A stretch of DNA of 64,000 nucleotides from Anaerococcus senegalensis JC48. GTDB lineage: Bacteria > Bacillota > Clostridia > Tissierellales > Peptoniphilaceae. The notes under the pieces are model-generated. The model saw only the letters and a list, made by a program, of their open reading frames with translations, made no database searches and had not been told where the DNA came from. The position numbers were made by a program, and so were the translations under genes. How positions within the stretch are numbered: position 1 is the first letter of the stretch; every line of letters begins with the position of its first letter. The stretch spans positions 980,728 through 1,044,727 of the forward strand of contig NZ_HE578907.1 of the NCBI RefSeq assembly GCF_000321005.1. Direction: 5' to 3'. Shown piece after piece: positions 11,186-20,589 of this stretch.

Positions 11186-12463
11186 TTATTTTTTATCTTT
11201 TTTTGAAATGAAAAAGTAAGATGCAAGTGCAATTATTAATATAGCTAAGAAAATCCATACGGATTTTACTCCAGTTCTTACAAAAGAACGACTTTTCTTA
11301 ACTTTTGGACTAGATTTTCTTACACCAATTTTACTTTTTCTAACTGGGACTAAAGATCCTGTCTTTCTTCCATCTTTTTTAATATCTTTTTTAATATCTT
11401 TTTCAATAGATTCTTTTAATTCACTAATGTTATTTGTGCTGATATTTTCGCTATCAATTAAATCTTTTACAAGCTTATCATATTTTTTTTGATTTTCTGA
11501 TGATAATTTATCCCTATTTTTGTTATAAAAATCAACTAGATTATTATATTCTGATAGATTTTTTCCACCATCTAATTTATCAAAAGAATTATTATAATTA
11601 TCAATTATTTTATCAACATTGTTTACTTCTACTTTTTTGTTTAATTTTTGATAGGCATCTTTTGCAGCTTGCACACTCTTATCAAAGTCTTCTTTCAAGT
11701 TCTTCGTAGCTCTTTTATATTTTTCTGACTGTTTTATTGAATTTTCTCCATCAATAATTTTTTTAAGAGTTTTTAAATATAATTTACTATTTTCTTCATC
11801 TACTTTTTTATTATATTCATCAATCTTATCATTTAAACTTTCTATAGCATTATCAATATCAGAAAGTTTTGATTTTTCATTTTTTAATACAGCTTCTTCA
11901 GCCTTAAAGTTAATTTTTAAACTCTTATTAGCCTCTATTGCTTTTCTTAGATTTTCTTTATGATCTTTTAAATCTTTATTGTAAGTTTCTATAGATTTTT
12001 TTGTGTTTTCTAGATTAATTATTTTCTCTTCATATTTTTCATAAGATTCGTATTCATCCTCATATGAATCGAGTTCTTTAATCAATTCGTCAGATAAATT
12101 ATCAGCTTTAAGCTTCATAACTTCTTCTTTTAATGTAGTGTATCTGTTAGAAATATATGATAAATTAATTTTATCCATCTCTTCTTTAATTAATTCAACT
12201 TTTTGATCGTCAAGATTTTCAGATTTTAAATCACTAGTTAAATCTTTAAAATTATTTTGATCTTCTTTATCTAAGGATTTAAATTGATCAGAATTCATAA
12301 ATTCATTTATCTCTTTTATAAATTCATCATAATTTTTCTCATCTTCTTGGATAATATCTTCAGCATAAACAAGATTAGCATTATTTGTAATAAAGCTACT
12401 TACTGGTGTAAAAAGTAATGATAATCCAAGTCCCAAAGCTATAATTTTATTATTCTTTTTCAT
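11186..12463 (-). CDS. secreted coiled-coil surface protein with variant sorting signal
   Basis: A 425-residue exported protein of unknown function. It has a signal peptide with likely cleavage after VYA near residue 34. A long Lys/Glu/Asp-rich, mostly helical coiled-coil region covers about residues 40-345. A basic linker (residues about 360-393) follows. The C-terminal end has FVRTG (394-398), a hydrophobic helix and a KKDKK tail. This has the exact layout of an LPXTG sorting signal with FV in place of LP, so sortase anchoring is plausible but not certain; otherwise it is a simple membrane anchor. ATG at 12463 follows GGAGAGGGG. The gene is monocistronic, and no adhesin domain is recognised. 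Confidence 0.75.
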   Translation of the reverse strand: MKKNNKIIALGLGLSLLFTPVSSFITNNANLVYAEDIIQEDEKNYDEFIKEINEFMNSDQFKSLDKEDQNNFKDLTSDLKSENLDDQKVELIKEEMDKINLSYISNRYTTLKEEVMKLKADNLSDELIKELDSYEDEYESYEKYEEKIINLENTKKSIETYNKDLKDHKENLRKAIEANKSLKINFKAEEAVLKNEKSKLSDIDNAIESLNDKIDEYNKKVDEENSKLYLKTLKKIIDGENSIKQSEKYKRATKNLKEDFDKSVQAAKDAYQKLNKKVEVNNVDKIIDNYNNSFDKLDGGKNLSEYNNLVDFYNKNRDKLSSENQKKYDKLVKDLIDSENISTNNISELKESIEKDIKKDIKKDGRKTGSLVPVRKSKIGVRKSSPKVKKSRSFVRTGVKSVWIFLAILIIALASYFFISKKDKK

Positions 12464-12611
12464 AATTCCCCTCTCCTGTTTAAATTCTATTTATGATTAT
12501 ATCAAATTTTACAAAAAAATTATAGTAAAGAGTGAATTTATCATACATATATTTTTATGTTATTATTTAAAAGAAGAGTAATAAAGAATATTTATTAAAG
12601 AAAGGAATAAT

Positions 12612-13406
12612 ATGCAAGACTTACATTTACACTCAAAATTTTCTTTCGACTCATATACTGACCCAGAAGAAAATATTAAAGCAGCTATTAGAAATAATAT
12701 AAAAATTATGGCATTTACAGACCACATAGACAATTTTTGCCAAAATGACAGAGATATATCTTTTGAACTTGAAAAATATTTTTCTACTATATATAAGTTT
12801 AGAGAAAAATATAAAAATCAAATAAAAATTTTAGCAGGAGTTGAAGTAGGATTAGCTTATGAAAATGCTGATAAAATAAATCAATTTATTGACGAAAATC
12901 CTTTTGATTTTATAATAGGATCAATTCATGCAGTAGAATTTAATGATATTTGGTCAAACAGGAAAAGCATCGAAAAAAATCCTAAATATTATTTTAAAAA
13001 ATATTATCAATATATGCTAGAAAGCATAAAATCATGTAAAAATTTTTCGGTTTTAGGACACATTGATTACATAGATAGATATATAAAAGATAAATCAGTA
13101 ATTCCAGACTTTTCATTTTATGAAGATTTGATAGAAGAAATTCTAAAAGAGTTAATAAAAACAAATAGAGGCATTGAATATAATACAGCTGGATTTAGAA
13201 ATAATTTATCTTATGCAAATCCAAAAGATAAAATCTTAGAAAAATACAAGGATTTAGGTGGAAAAATAATAACACTAGGATCAGATTCTCATTACCCTGA
13301 TACAATATCCTACAAAATAAATGATGGAATAAAACATTTAAAATATTTAGGTTATAAGAACATATCCTATTTTGAAAACAAAAAAGAAAAAATAATTGAA
13401 ATTTAA
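12612..13406 (+). CDS. PHP-domain phosphatase, histidinol-phosphatase (HisK/HisJ) family
   Basis: A 264-residue PHP-fold protein. The metal-binding motifs DLHLHSKFSFDS (start), FTDHID, EVGLAYE, GSIHAVE, LGHIDYIDR and GSDSHYP appear in the normal order, giving a trinuclear metal site. The family hydrolyses L-histidinol phosphate. No other histidine genes are nearby, so this could be a related phosphatase. The ATG at 12612 has GAAAGGA 6 bases upstream. The gene is convergent with hydE across a shared terminator that overlaps the hydE stop. Confidence 0.85.
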   Translation: MQDLHLHSKFSFDSYTDPEENIKAAIRNNIKIMAFTDHIDNFCQNDRDISFELEKYFSTIYKFREKYKNQIKILAGVEVGLAYENADKINQFIDENPFDFIIGSIHAVEFNDIWSNRKSIEKNPKYYFKKYYQYMLESIKSCKNFSVLGHIDYIDRYIKDKSVIPDFSFYEDLIEEILKELIKTNRGIEYNTAGFRNNLSYANPKDKILEKYKDLGGKIITLGSDSHYPDTISYKINDGIKHLKYLGYKNISYFENKKEKIIEI

Positions 13407-13430
13407 AAAGGCTCATAATGAGCCTTTTAT
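13405..13430. terminator. bidirectional terminator between the PHP gene and hydE
   Basis: AAAAGGCTCA/TGAGCCTTTT stem with a short loop. It overlaps the hydE stop codon. Confidence 0.9.
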
Positions 13431-14461
13431 TCGTACATTTTTTTATATTTAGATACATCTCCTCTGTGAGTTACTATATTATATCCAGCTTTGTTTATTC
13501 TAAGCTCTAAACACTTCCTACATTCAGCCGCCTCATCTCCTGTACAAATTTTATTATCATATAAAGAATAAAGTTCTCTATAAGAAGTAGGAGATAAATT
13601 TGGCATTAATACATTTGCTCCTGCTTTTAATCCTTCCTCTCTTCCAAAAGGATTTATCGTTCCAAGAGCAGTAGTTGCTGGAATTAAACAATAAGGAAAC
13701 ATAAGTCTTAAAATTGAAACTAATCTTAGGGTTTTTTTGTAAGATCCATTTTCCATATCTTTAAATGGAGTATCATGTTGGGATAAATATGGACCAATCC
13801 CAATCATATCAGGTTTTAATTCTTGCAAAAATCTCAAATCAGAAATTAAATCTTCGTCTTTTTGATAAGGAGATCCAACCATAAAACCTCCACCAACTTG
13901 AAATCCAATTTCCTTTAAATTAAAAAGAGCCTCTCTTCTATTTTCAAAAGACATTTCTTTAGGATGAAGTTTATAATAATGATCCTTATTAGAAGTTTCT
14001 TCTCTTAATAGATACCTATCAGCTCCTGCATTATAAAAAGATCTATAAGCCTCTTTTGATCTTTCTCCTATAGACAAAGTAATAGCACAATCGGGGTGAA
14101 TTTTTTTTATTTCTTCTACAATTTTACAAATATCCTCATCTTTAAAGCTAAGATCTTCTCCTCCTTGGAGAACAAAAGTCCTATATCCTAATTTGTAACC
14201 AATTTTTGCACACATAATAATTTCATCAAAGCTTAATCTATATCTATCTACATTTAAATTAGACTTTCTTATTCCACAATAATAACAATTATTTTTGCAA
14301 AAATTTGAAAACTCAATAAGGCCTCTTACATAAACATCTTTTCCATAAATTTCTTGTCTAACTTTATCAGCTTTTTTAGACAAATATTCATTATATTTAT
14401 CATCACCAATCAAATCCAAGAGTCTTTGATCACTAAAATTTTCTGCTTTTATAAAGCTCAT
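13427..14461 (-). CDS. hydE: [FeFe]-hydrogenase maturase, radical SAM protein HydE
   Basis: A 344-residue radical SAM protein with the CX3CX2C cluster motif at C55, C59 and C62. The C-terminal CX7CX2C pattern (CTGDEAAECRKC) matches the second, non-essential cluster of Thermotoga HydE, and the length (about 345-350) agrees. HydE acts with HydF and HydG to build the dithiolate ligand of the H-cluster, so the host probably makes an [FeFe] hydrogenase encoded elsewhere. ATG 14461 follows GGAGTG. No hydF, hydG or hydrogenase gene lies in the window. PylB is a related alternative, but the second cysteine motif favours HydE. Confidence 0.88.
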   Translation of the reverse strand: MSFIKAENFSDQRLLDLIGDDKYNEYLSKKADKVRQEIYGKDVYVRGLIEFSNFCKNNCYYCGIRKSNLNVDRYRLSFDEIIMCAKIGYKLGYRTFVLQGGEDLSFKDEDICKIVEEIKKIHPDCAITLSIGERSKEAYRSFYNAGADRYLLREETSNKDHYYKLHPKEMSFENRREALFNLKEIGFQVGGGFMVGSPYQKDEDLISDLRFLQELKPDMIGIGPYLSQHDTPFKDMENGSYKKTLRLVSILRLMFPYCLIPATTALGTINPFGREEGLKAGANVLMPNLSPTSYRELYSLYDNKICTGDEAAECRKCLELRINKAGYNIVTHRGDVSKYKKMYE

Positions 14462-14596
14462 AACTTATTCACTCCTTTTATATTCATCTATTATAACAAA
14501 AAAATAGTTATAATAAAATAATAAAATTTATTTTTTTATGATATCTACATATTTTCTACACATTCATGAGTTATTATAATGTTTGTAAAAAATAGT

Positions 14597-14613
14597 TGTA
14601 AATCTTTTGTAAC
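14597..14613 (+). promoter_or_regulatory. WalR (YycF)-like operator
   Basis: TGTAAA-TCTTT-TGTAAC matches the published WalR consensus TGTWAH-N5-TGTWAH exactly. A further TGTAAA half site lies at 14584-14589, and GTAAC-CTTT-GTTAC forms a small dyad just after. Candidate -10 elements are TACAAT at 14663-14668 (box at about -70, an activating position) and TATAAT at 14575-14580 (box downstream). The target gene is a wall protein, the typical class of WalR targets. Confidence 0.6.
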
Positions 14614-14700
14614 CTTTGTTACTAAAAAGAAATAATTAATAAGATAATGACTAAAAAATAGTTACAATACATTAAAAATTTATTAAGGAGAGTAATAATT

Positions 14701-15579
14701 ATGACAAATTTTAAAAAATATGCCCTAGCAGCGGCAATAGTAATACCTACAATTTTTACAGCATCTAACAAATCAGAAGCTTCTGTTGCAGTTAAAGATG
14801 CAAATAAAGCTAAAGGAGTAAATGTTAGAGATAATGCAGGATTAGATTCAAACGTAATTGGTGGAATCAATGATAGCACAGCTTTCAATGTTATAGAAGA
14901 TAACAATGGATGGTTAAAAATAGAATTTAACGGAAAAGAAGGATTTGTTGCAGGATACTTATTTAACGTAACTGATCAAGCTGAAGTTTTAAATCCAGCA
15001 AATTTTAGAAAATCTGATAATTTAAATTCTGAAATTTATTCAGTTCTTCAAAAAGGAAATGTTGTTGAAGTTATTGCTATAGCAAACAATGGTTTTGTTA
15101 AAGTTTCTTTTAATGGAACAGAAGGATACGTTCATCACACACTTTTAAATATTCCACAAGAATTGATTAATCAAAGTGTAAGAAACACAAGAGAAAATAA
15201 AGAAGAAAATAACAATTCAAAAGAAAATAATAATACAAAACAAGCTACACAAACTCAACAAGCAAAAGCTCAAACTTACCAAGCACCTAAACAAACATAT
15301 CAACAACCTGCACAAACTCAACAAGTTCAACAAGCTCCAGCTAAATCTTACACAGCTAATAATTCGTCAGCAAAACAAATTATAGCTCAAAGAGAATCTG
15401 GTGGATCTTACAACGCTAGAAACGGACAATATATAGGAAAATACCAATTATCTTCATCTTACTTAAATGGAGATTATTCACCAGCTAACCAAGAAAGAGT
15501 TGCTGACCAATATGTAGCTCAAAGATATGGTTCATGGGATAACGCCCTAGCATTCTGGAATAACAATGGTTGGTACTAA
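14701..15579 (+). CDS. secreted SH3-domain protein with Apf/transglycosylase-like C-terminus
   Basis: A 292-residue exported cell-wall protein. It has a signal peptide of about 28 residues ending SEA. Two SH3b repeats follow (about 30-92 and 95-155), each with the GVNVRDNAG or NFRKSDNLN type start and the EGFVAGY or EGYVHHT end. A Gln/Thr-rich linker spans about 170-222. The C-terminal domain (about 223-292) with RESGGSY, NGQYIGKYQLS and YGSWDNALAFW resembles the aggregation-promoting-factor / IsaA-like domain, whose Glu in RESGG is the likely catalytic residue. It probably binds and cuts peptidoglycan. ATG 14701 follows AAGGAGAG, and the upstream WalR-like box suggests control with wall turnover. 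Confidence 0.85.
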   Translation: MTNFKKYALAAAIVIPTIFTASNKSEASVAVKDANKAKGVNVRDNAGLDSNVIGGINDSTAFNVIEDNNGWLKIEFNGKEGFVAGYLFNVTDQAEVLNPANFRKSDNLNSEIYSVLQKGNVVEVIAIANNGFVKVSFNGTEGYVHHTLLNIPQELINQSVRNTRENKEENNNSKENNNTKQATQTQQAKAQTYQAPKQTYQQPAQTQQVQQAPAKSYTANNSSAKQIIAQRESGGSYNARNGQYIGKYQLSSSYLNGDYSPANQERVADQYVAQRYGSWDNALAFWNNNGWY

Positions 15580-15600
15580 AATTAAATAATAATATAAACT

Positions 15601-15631
15601 AAACCTTCAAGCTTAGGCTTGAAGGTTTTTT
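15601..15631 (+). terminator. terminator of the SH3 protein gene
   Basis: AACCTTCAAGC/GCTTGAAGGTT, eleven pairs around TTAG, followed by a T run. Confidence 0.92.
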
Positions 15632-15742
15632 GTATTCTTAATATTAATAAAAAGGTATTCATTAAATTATAAATATAGATTAATAAATATTATTTGTAAA
15701 TTTTTAAAAAATATCTGTATTTTCTAATAAAAAAGCAAATTA

Positions 15743-15772
15743 AAAAACGCCAAAATCATTTTAGGCGTTTTA
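15743..15772. terminator. terminator of the galE-nucleotidyltransferase operon
   Basis: AAAACGCC/GGCGTTTT stem extended by A-T pairs, with T runs on both strands. It lies directly downstream of the minus-strand operon. Confidence 0.85.
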
Positions 15773-15781
15773 TTGATATAT

Positions 15782-16702
15782 TTATTTTTCCCAAATATCA
15801 TAAGGATATAATCCGTCGTCAAACATTTTTTCAAATGATTTTTGAGCTGGAATTAAATCTTCTTTGTAGGTTATTCCTATCCATTTATCATTTGTAGAAA
15901 TTATTGTTACATCAGCTTTATTTCCTCCAATAAACTCCCCTATCATTTCTGGAAGAACATATTCACAAGAATCTAATCTTTCTTTATTTTTTTCTAGATA
16001 TTTTTTAAAATATTTTTCGCTCATATCAATAAATTCTGGAAATGATGCCCAAAGATTCATTGATACTGTTGATTCTAGGTTTAGTATATTTTCATCGAGA
16101 TTTTCTTTGCTTGATATTTTTCCATCCTCTTCTAATTTGATTTCATGAGTTTCTATTATGTCCACAAGTTTATTTTCTTCATTTCCTATAGAAACTCCTC
16201 TTGTTACAGTTCCTTTATCTGATAAGGTGTTTTTTAATTTATATCCTGCCATAGCAACTTGTAACTTGTTATCAATTTTTTTATCGCTTTTTACAAGAAA
16301 TTCATGAAGCGAATCAAACACACCTTTTCCATAGTAATCATCTGCATTTATTATTAAAAATGGTTCTTTTACTATATTTTTAGTAGAAAGCAATGCATGA
16401 ACTGTTCCCCATGGTTTTTTTCTGTCTTTTGGACTTTCAAATCCATCTGGTAATTCCATATCTTGATATGCGTACTCTACATCTATAATTTTTTCAATTC
16501 TACTTCCTATTATTTCTTTAAAATCTTTTTCTATATCTTTTCTAATTATAAAAACAACCTTATTAAATCCAGCTTTTATTGCATCATAAATTGAATAATC
16601 AATTATTGTATAACCATTATTATCCATTTTTGCAAGCTGTTTTATTCCTTGTCCATATCTTGATCCAATTCCTGCAGCAAGAACTACTAGTGTTGTATTC
16701 AT
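15782..16702 (-). CDS. sugar-nucleotidyltransferase family protein
   Basis: A 306-residue protein of the NTP_transferase fold. The N-terminal LAAGIGSRYGQGIKQL is the nucleotide-binding G-x-G-x-R...K loop, and LIINADDYYG is the metal-binding Asp motif. These imply transfer of a nucleotidyl group to a sugar 1-phosphate. The protein also has a hallmark insertion (GFESPKDRKKPWGTVHAL). It starts 2 bases after the galE stop, and its ribosome site AAAGGAG lies inside the end of galE, so the two are translationally coupled. The pairing suggests interconversion of UDP-hexoses, but the exact substrate cannot be read from the sequence. Confidence 0.8.
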   Translation of the reverse strand: MNTTLVVLAAGIGSRYGQGIKQLAKMDNNGYTIIDYSIYDAIKAGFNKVVFIIRKDIEKDFKEIIGSRIEKIIDVEYAYQDMELPDGFESPKDRKKPWGTVHALLSTKNIVKEPFLIINADDYYGKGVFDSLHEFLVKSDKKIDNKLQVAMAGYKLKNTLSDKGTVTRGVSIGNEENKLVDIIETHEIKLEEDGKISSKENLDENILNLESTVSMNLWASFPEFIDMSEKYFKKYLEKNKERLDSCEYVLPEMIGEFIGGNKADVTIISTNDKWIGITYKEDLIPAQKSFEKMFDDGLYPYDIWEK

Positions 16703-16704
16703 TT

Positions 16705-17730
16705 TTACTCCTTTTCTTTATAACCATTAGGATTTTGTGATTGCCATCTCCAAGAATCCTCACACATTTCATCAATATCCTTTTTAGCTTTCCATCCTAA
16801 AACTTTGTAAGCTTTACTTGCATCAGCAAAACATTTTGCAATATCCCCTTCACGTCTTTGTACAATTTTATAGGAAATTTTCTTTCCACAAGCTTTTTCA
16901 AAAGCTTTTAAAACTTCAAGAACAGAATAGCCCTTTCCTGTTGCAAGATTAAATATTGAAACTCCTTTTAATTTATCAATTTTATCGACAGCAAGAACAT
17001 GACCTTTTGCAAGATCTACTACATGGATATAATCTCTAACTCCTGTTCCATCAACTGTGTCATAATCATCTCCAAAAACACTCAAATAATCAAGTTTTCC
17101 AACTGCAACTTGAGCAATATATGGTAAAAGATTATTTGGAATTCCTTGTGGATCTTCTCCAATTTTTCCAGATTTATGTGCTCCTATTGGATTAAAATAT
17201 CTTAATAGAACAACTTTCCATTCTGGATCTGATTTTTGTAAATCTGTCATAATTTGTTCCATCATAGATTTAGTCCATCCATATGGATTTGTACAAGTTC
17301 CTTTTGGAAAATCTTCAGTGATTGGAACACTTTCTGGATCTCCATAAACTGTTGCTGATGATGAGAAAATAATATTTTTACAAGAATATTTTCTCATAAT
17401 TTTTAACAAAGATAAAGTTCCTGTAATGTTGTTGTGATAATATGCTAGAGGTTTTTTTACAGATTCACCTACAGATTTTAAAGCTGCACAATGAATTACC
17501 ACATCTATTTTTTCTTTTTTAAAAACTTCGCTTAATTTTTTTTCATCAAGTATATCAGCTTCATAAAAAGTTATATTTTTTCCAGTAATTTCTTCAACTC
17601 TTTTTACTGAAATTTTTGATGAATTTGTTAAATTATCATATACTATAACCTTGTAATTTTTGTTTAATAATTCAACTGATACATGACTCCCAATGTAGCC
17701 CGCTCCACCAGTAATTAATATATTTTTCAT
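16705..17730 (-). CDS. galE: UDP-glucose 4-epimerase
   Basis: A 341-residue extended short-chain dehydrogenase. It has the NAD-binding GGAGYIGSH at residues 8-16, the catalytic YGWTK (Tyr/Lys), the SSSATVYG Ser/Thr block and the RYFNPIGAH segment. Length and motifs match GalE throughout. It interconverts UDP-glucose and UDP-galactose for the Leloir pathway or for exopolysaccharide and wall sugars. ATG 17730 has AAGGAG upstream. It is first in a two-gene operon with the nucleotidyltransferase. Confidence 0.95.
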   Translation of the reverse strand: MKNILITGGAGYIGSHVSVELLNKNYKVIVYDNLTNSSKISVKRVEEITGKNITFYEADILDEKKLSEVFKKEKIDVVIHCAALKSVGESVKKPLAYYHNNITGTLSLLKIMRKYSCKNIIFSSSATVYGDPESVPITEDFPKGTCTNPYGWTKSMMEQIMTDLQKSDPEWKVVLLRYFNPIGAHKSGKIGEDPQGIPNNLLPYIAQVAVGKLDYLSVFGDDYDTVDGTGVRDYIHVVDLAKGHVLAVDKIDKLKGVSIFNLATGKGYSVLEVLKAFEKACGKKISYKIVQRREGDIAKCFADASKAYKVLGWKAKKDIDEMCEDSWRWQSQNPNGYKEKE

Positions 17731-18117
17731 TTAAAATCTCCTTATATAAGAATATTTTTTTGACTATTCATATCAATAAATGTATTTTTCATCGTTAAAC
17801 TTAATATAAGCATATTGTTGATCTAGTAAAAACTCTACATAATAAACCTTTACTATTAATTTTGAATTATTTTTCCTAAATTTCATTATATTTGTTCAAC
17901 TCATATACGAGAAAGAAATACATTTTTGATAAACATCATAATTCTTAAAATTTTAATAATTTTTCTTAACTACTATAACAAATTATTTTTTTATTTTCAA
18001 TATAATAATTGTAATCTTCTTTTACTATTTTACCACTTATTAGACTTCTTTGTGGAAAACCTTTGAAAGTTTTTATATACTAATTAAAAATAATAAATAA
18101 CTATCTTAAAATGTATC
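17731..18117. other. AT-rich spacer upstream of galE
   Basis: 387 bases without a convincing gene. It must hold the galE promoter and the end of the ABC permease transcript, but no strong promoter pair or terminator hairpin stands out. Confidence 0.5.
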
Positions 18118-19749
18118 TTATAAATCATAGAAGCCATCTTTATATTTTTTTAAAATTGATTTATATAAAAAAATTATAGAAATTAAAATTAAACTCATTA
18201 CAAACATAAAGCCAATATAAATATTTGTAAACTTATAGACTAAATAAGCAAAAACGCCAACTATTGTCACAACTATTCCACAAATCACATAGTATCCTAC
18301 ATTTTGTGATGAGCCTTTTATTAGATCTCTTTCTTTATTCCAATGAATATTAACTGAATTAGCATCCATCAAAAGCCCCAAAAGTGATGAGATAAGGCTT
18401 GCAAGTGTAAAACCTAAAAAGATAGCAAAAATCAGAAAGATGTTAATTTTTATGATAAATTTTACTATCAAGCAAAAAGTGAAATTTATTATTAAATTTA
18501 CAAGATTTATTGATAAAATTCTTCCCAAAATATTTTCTTTTGGACTTATTGGCAAGGTTAGAGTTTGATACAAACTTTCTCCTTCTCTTGACAAGGATGA
18601 ATTTAAGCCTAAATCATTTGCCATAATTAGAAATCTAAAGGAAAAAGATCCTAGAATTATTAATAGATATACTTCTACATTTAAGAAATCAAGCTTCTTT
18701 ATTAAATCAAAAAGTTGGATTGTCCCAAATCCCCATATAATTGTAAACATTATTAAATTTAATACAATTGAAAATATATAAACTGGACTTTTTATAATAG
18801 TTTTTAAGTCTTTTTTAAAAATCGCCTTTATTGTTGAAGATTTTTTGTTTGAGAATATTTTATTTTTTTTATGAATTTTTCTTTTTTCTTTTCCAATTAA
18901 TGAGTCAAAATATATTTTTGAAGCAAGTTTTGCCAGTATATACAAAATTAAAAATGTATATGCATAAAGAAACAGACTATAAATTATAAAATCTATACTA
19001 CTTCCTCCTAGACTTTTTCCATAAATTTTTGTATGAAAAAATAACAATGATATTTTATCTAAATTTTTATTAAAAAATTTCATTGCTGTATTTATAATAT
19101 CTCCACGGCCATTTTCTTTATAAGAATAATAATAAATAAGTCCAAAAATTAAAAGTAAAAAGCCATAAGCAATAAATTTCAAACTAGTCTTATAAGAATT
19201 TATAGTAAAATATCTCATAATTATCATGATAAAAATAGAAATTATAGCAACTGAACTTACAAATATTGGCAAAGAATTTAATATCATTGCAAATAATTTT
19301 ATTAGAGAAAATCCCATATTAAATATATAAACTAAAATCATCAAAATATAAAAATAGAATATTTCAAATTTGGATAAAACTATAGCTAGAAATTTTGACA
19401 AATAAATTTCCTCATCTCTTATTGGCATGGTCATCAAAATATTTGTTTCTTTGCTTTTTGAATAATCTGTAACTAAATCAACTGCTGATAAAATTATTGT
19501 AAAAATACTTATTATTAAACTTGAAGATAAAAAATATGTATATTCATCATTTTTATTTAAAAATGAATATGCCAAGCTAGAAAATATTGTTAGTCCCATA
19601 AAAGTATAAAAACCATAAATCAAAAGTAAATATAAAACTCTTCTTGTGTAATCATCTGGAAGTCCTATAACTTTTGTACCTGGCAAATACTTTTCTATCT
19701 CCTCCTTAAAATATTTATTAAATAATATTTTTAATCTTTTAGTTTTCAT
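18118..19749 (-). CDS. ABC transporter permease
   Basis: A 543-residue integral membrane protein with about twelve hydrophobic segments arranged as two halves. A cytosolic loop around residues 280-300 (KKNKIFSNKKSSTIK) lies before the second half. It overlaps the ATPase gene by 11 bases, so the pair forms one exporter. The architecture resembles the large ABC-2 permeases of Firmicute EcsB/YthQ type. Substrate is unknown. Confidence 0.8.
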   Translation of the reverse strand: MKTKRLKILFNKYFKEEIEKYLPGTKVIGLPDDYTRRVLYLLLIYGFYTFMGLTIFSSLAYSFLNKNDEYTYFLSSSLIISIFTIILSAVDLVTDYSKSKETNILMTMPIRDEEIYLSKFLAIVLSKFEIFYFYILMILVYIFNMGFSLIKLFAMILNSLPIFVSSVAIISIFIMIIMRYFTINSYKTSLKFIAYGFLLLIFGLIYYYSYKENGRGDIINTAMKFFNKNLDKISLLFFHTKIYGKSLGGSSIDFIIYSLFLYAYTFLILYILAKLASKIYFDSLIGKEKRKIHKKNKIFSNKKSSTIKAIFKKDLKTIIKSPVYIFSIVLNLIMFTIIWGFGTIQLFDLIKKLDFLNVEVYLLIILGSFSFRFLIMANDLGLNSSLSREGESLYQTLTLPISPKENILGRILSINLVNLIINFTFCLIVKFIIKINIFLIFAIFLGFTLASLISSLLGLLMDANSVNIHWNKERDLIKGSSQNVGYYVICGIVVTIVGVFAYLVYKFTNIYIGFMFVMSLILISIIFLYKSILKKYKDGFYDL

Positions 19750-20464
19750 CTGTTAACTCCAAAAATAATTCTTCTAGAGATTTATTTTCATTAAGATTAG
19801 CTCTAATCTCAAAAAGAGAACCTTCTGCTACAATTTTTCCTTTAGAGATTATAGCAAGTCTATCACAAATATTTTCTGCAACTTCCATTATATGAGTTGA
19901 AAAGAAAACCATCTTTCCTTCTTCTTTTCTTTGTTTCATTATTTTTTTAAGATTGTATGAAGATTTTGGATCAAGCCCAACCATAGGTTCATCCAAAATT
20001 AAAAGATCAGGATCATGAATTAGAGATGAAATTATAGCAAGTTTTTGTTTCATTCCGTGAGAATAAGATGAAATTAAATCCGCCATAGCCTCTCTTATGT
20101 CAAAATAATCAAGATAGGTATTAAGTCTTTCATTTCTAGTTTTCTCATCAATTCCATAAATATCCGCCACAAAATTTATGTATTCAATTCCAGTAAATTT
20201 GTCAAATAAATCTGGATTATCAGCAAGATAGGAAAATTTATTTTTATATAAAATGGGATTATCTTCTAATTTAAACCCATCAATACTAATATCTCCCTTT
20301 GTTTTTTTAATAAGACCAACAATAGCTTTTATAGTTGTAGATTTACCAGCTCCATTTGGCCCCAAAAATCCAAATATTTCTCCATTATTTACAGTAAATG
20401 ATATATTATCAACGGCAATGTTTCCATTTTTATATTTTTTTGAAAAATTTTTAACTTCTAACAA
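19739..20464 (-). CDS. ABC transporter ATP-binding protein
   Basis: A 241-residue ABC ATPase. It has Walker A GPNGAGKST, a signature-like SYSHGMKQK, Walker B LLILDEP and the H-loop STH. It hydrolyses ATP for the overlapping permease gene. I place the start at the TTG at 20464 (LLEVKNFSKKY) because AAGGAGGG lies 4 bases upstream. The alternative ATG at 20512 would add a 16-residue leader made of a repeated attaaattatataat, which looks like promoter DNA. The family (CcmA/EcsA-like) exports varied substrates. Confidence 0.9.
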   Translation of the reverse strand: MLEVKNFSKKYKNGNIAVDNISFTVNNGEIFGFLGPNGAGKSTTIKAIVGLIKKTKGDISIDGFKLEDNPILYKNKFSYLADNPDLFDKFTGIEYINFVADIYGIDEKTRNERLNTYLDYFDIREAMADLISSYSHGMKQKLAIISSLIHDPDLLILDEPMVGLDPKSSYNLKKIMKQRKEEGKMVFFSTHIMEVAENICDRLAIISKGKIVAEGSLFEIRANLNENKSLEELFLELTDEN

Positions 20465-20548
20465 ATTTCCCTCCTTATTATATAATTTAATATTATATAA
20501 TTTAATGTTCATGGTTTTCCTACCCTAATATAAAAATCAATAAACAAA

Positions 20549-20586
20549 AAAAGCCTACAGGTTAATTTCATAACCTATAAGCTTTT
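20549..20586 (-). terminator. terminator of the Na/Pi cotransporter gene
   Basis: A long interrupted stem (AAAAGC, a mispair, then TATAGGTTA/TAACCTGTA) followed by GGCTTTTTTT on the minus strand. It lies just after the original TAA at 20590, which supports that downstream stop as the ancestral gene end. Confidence 0.8.
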
Positions 20587-20589
20587 ATA

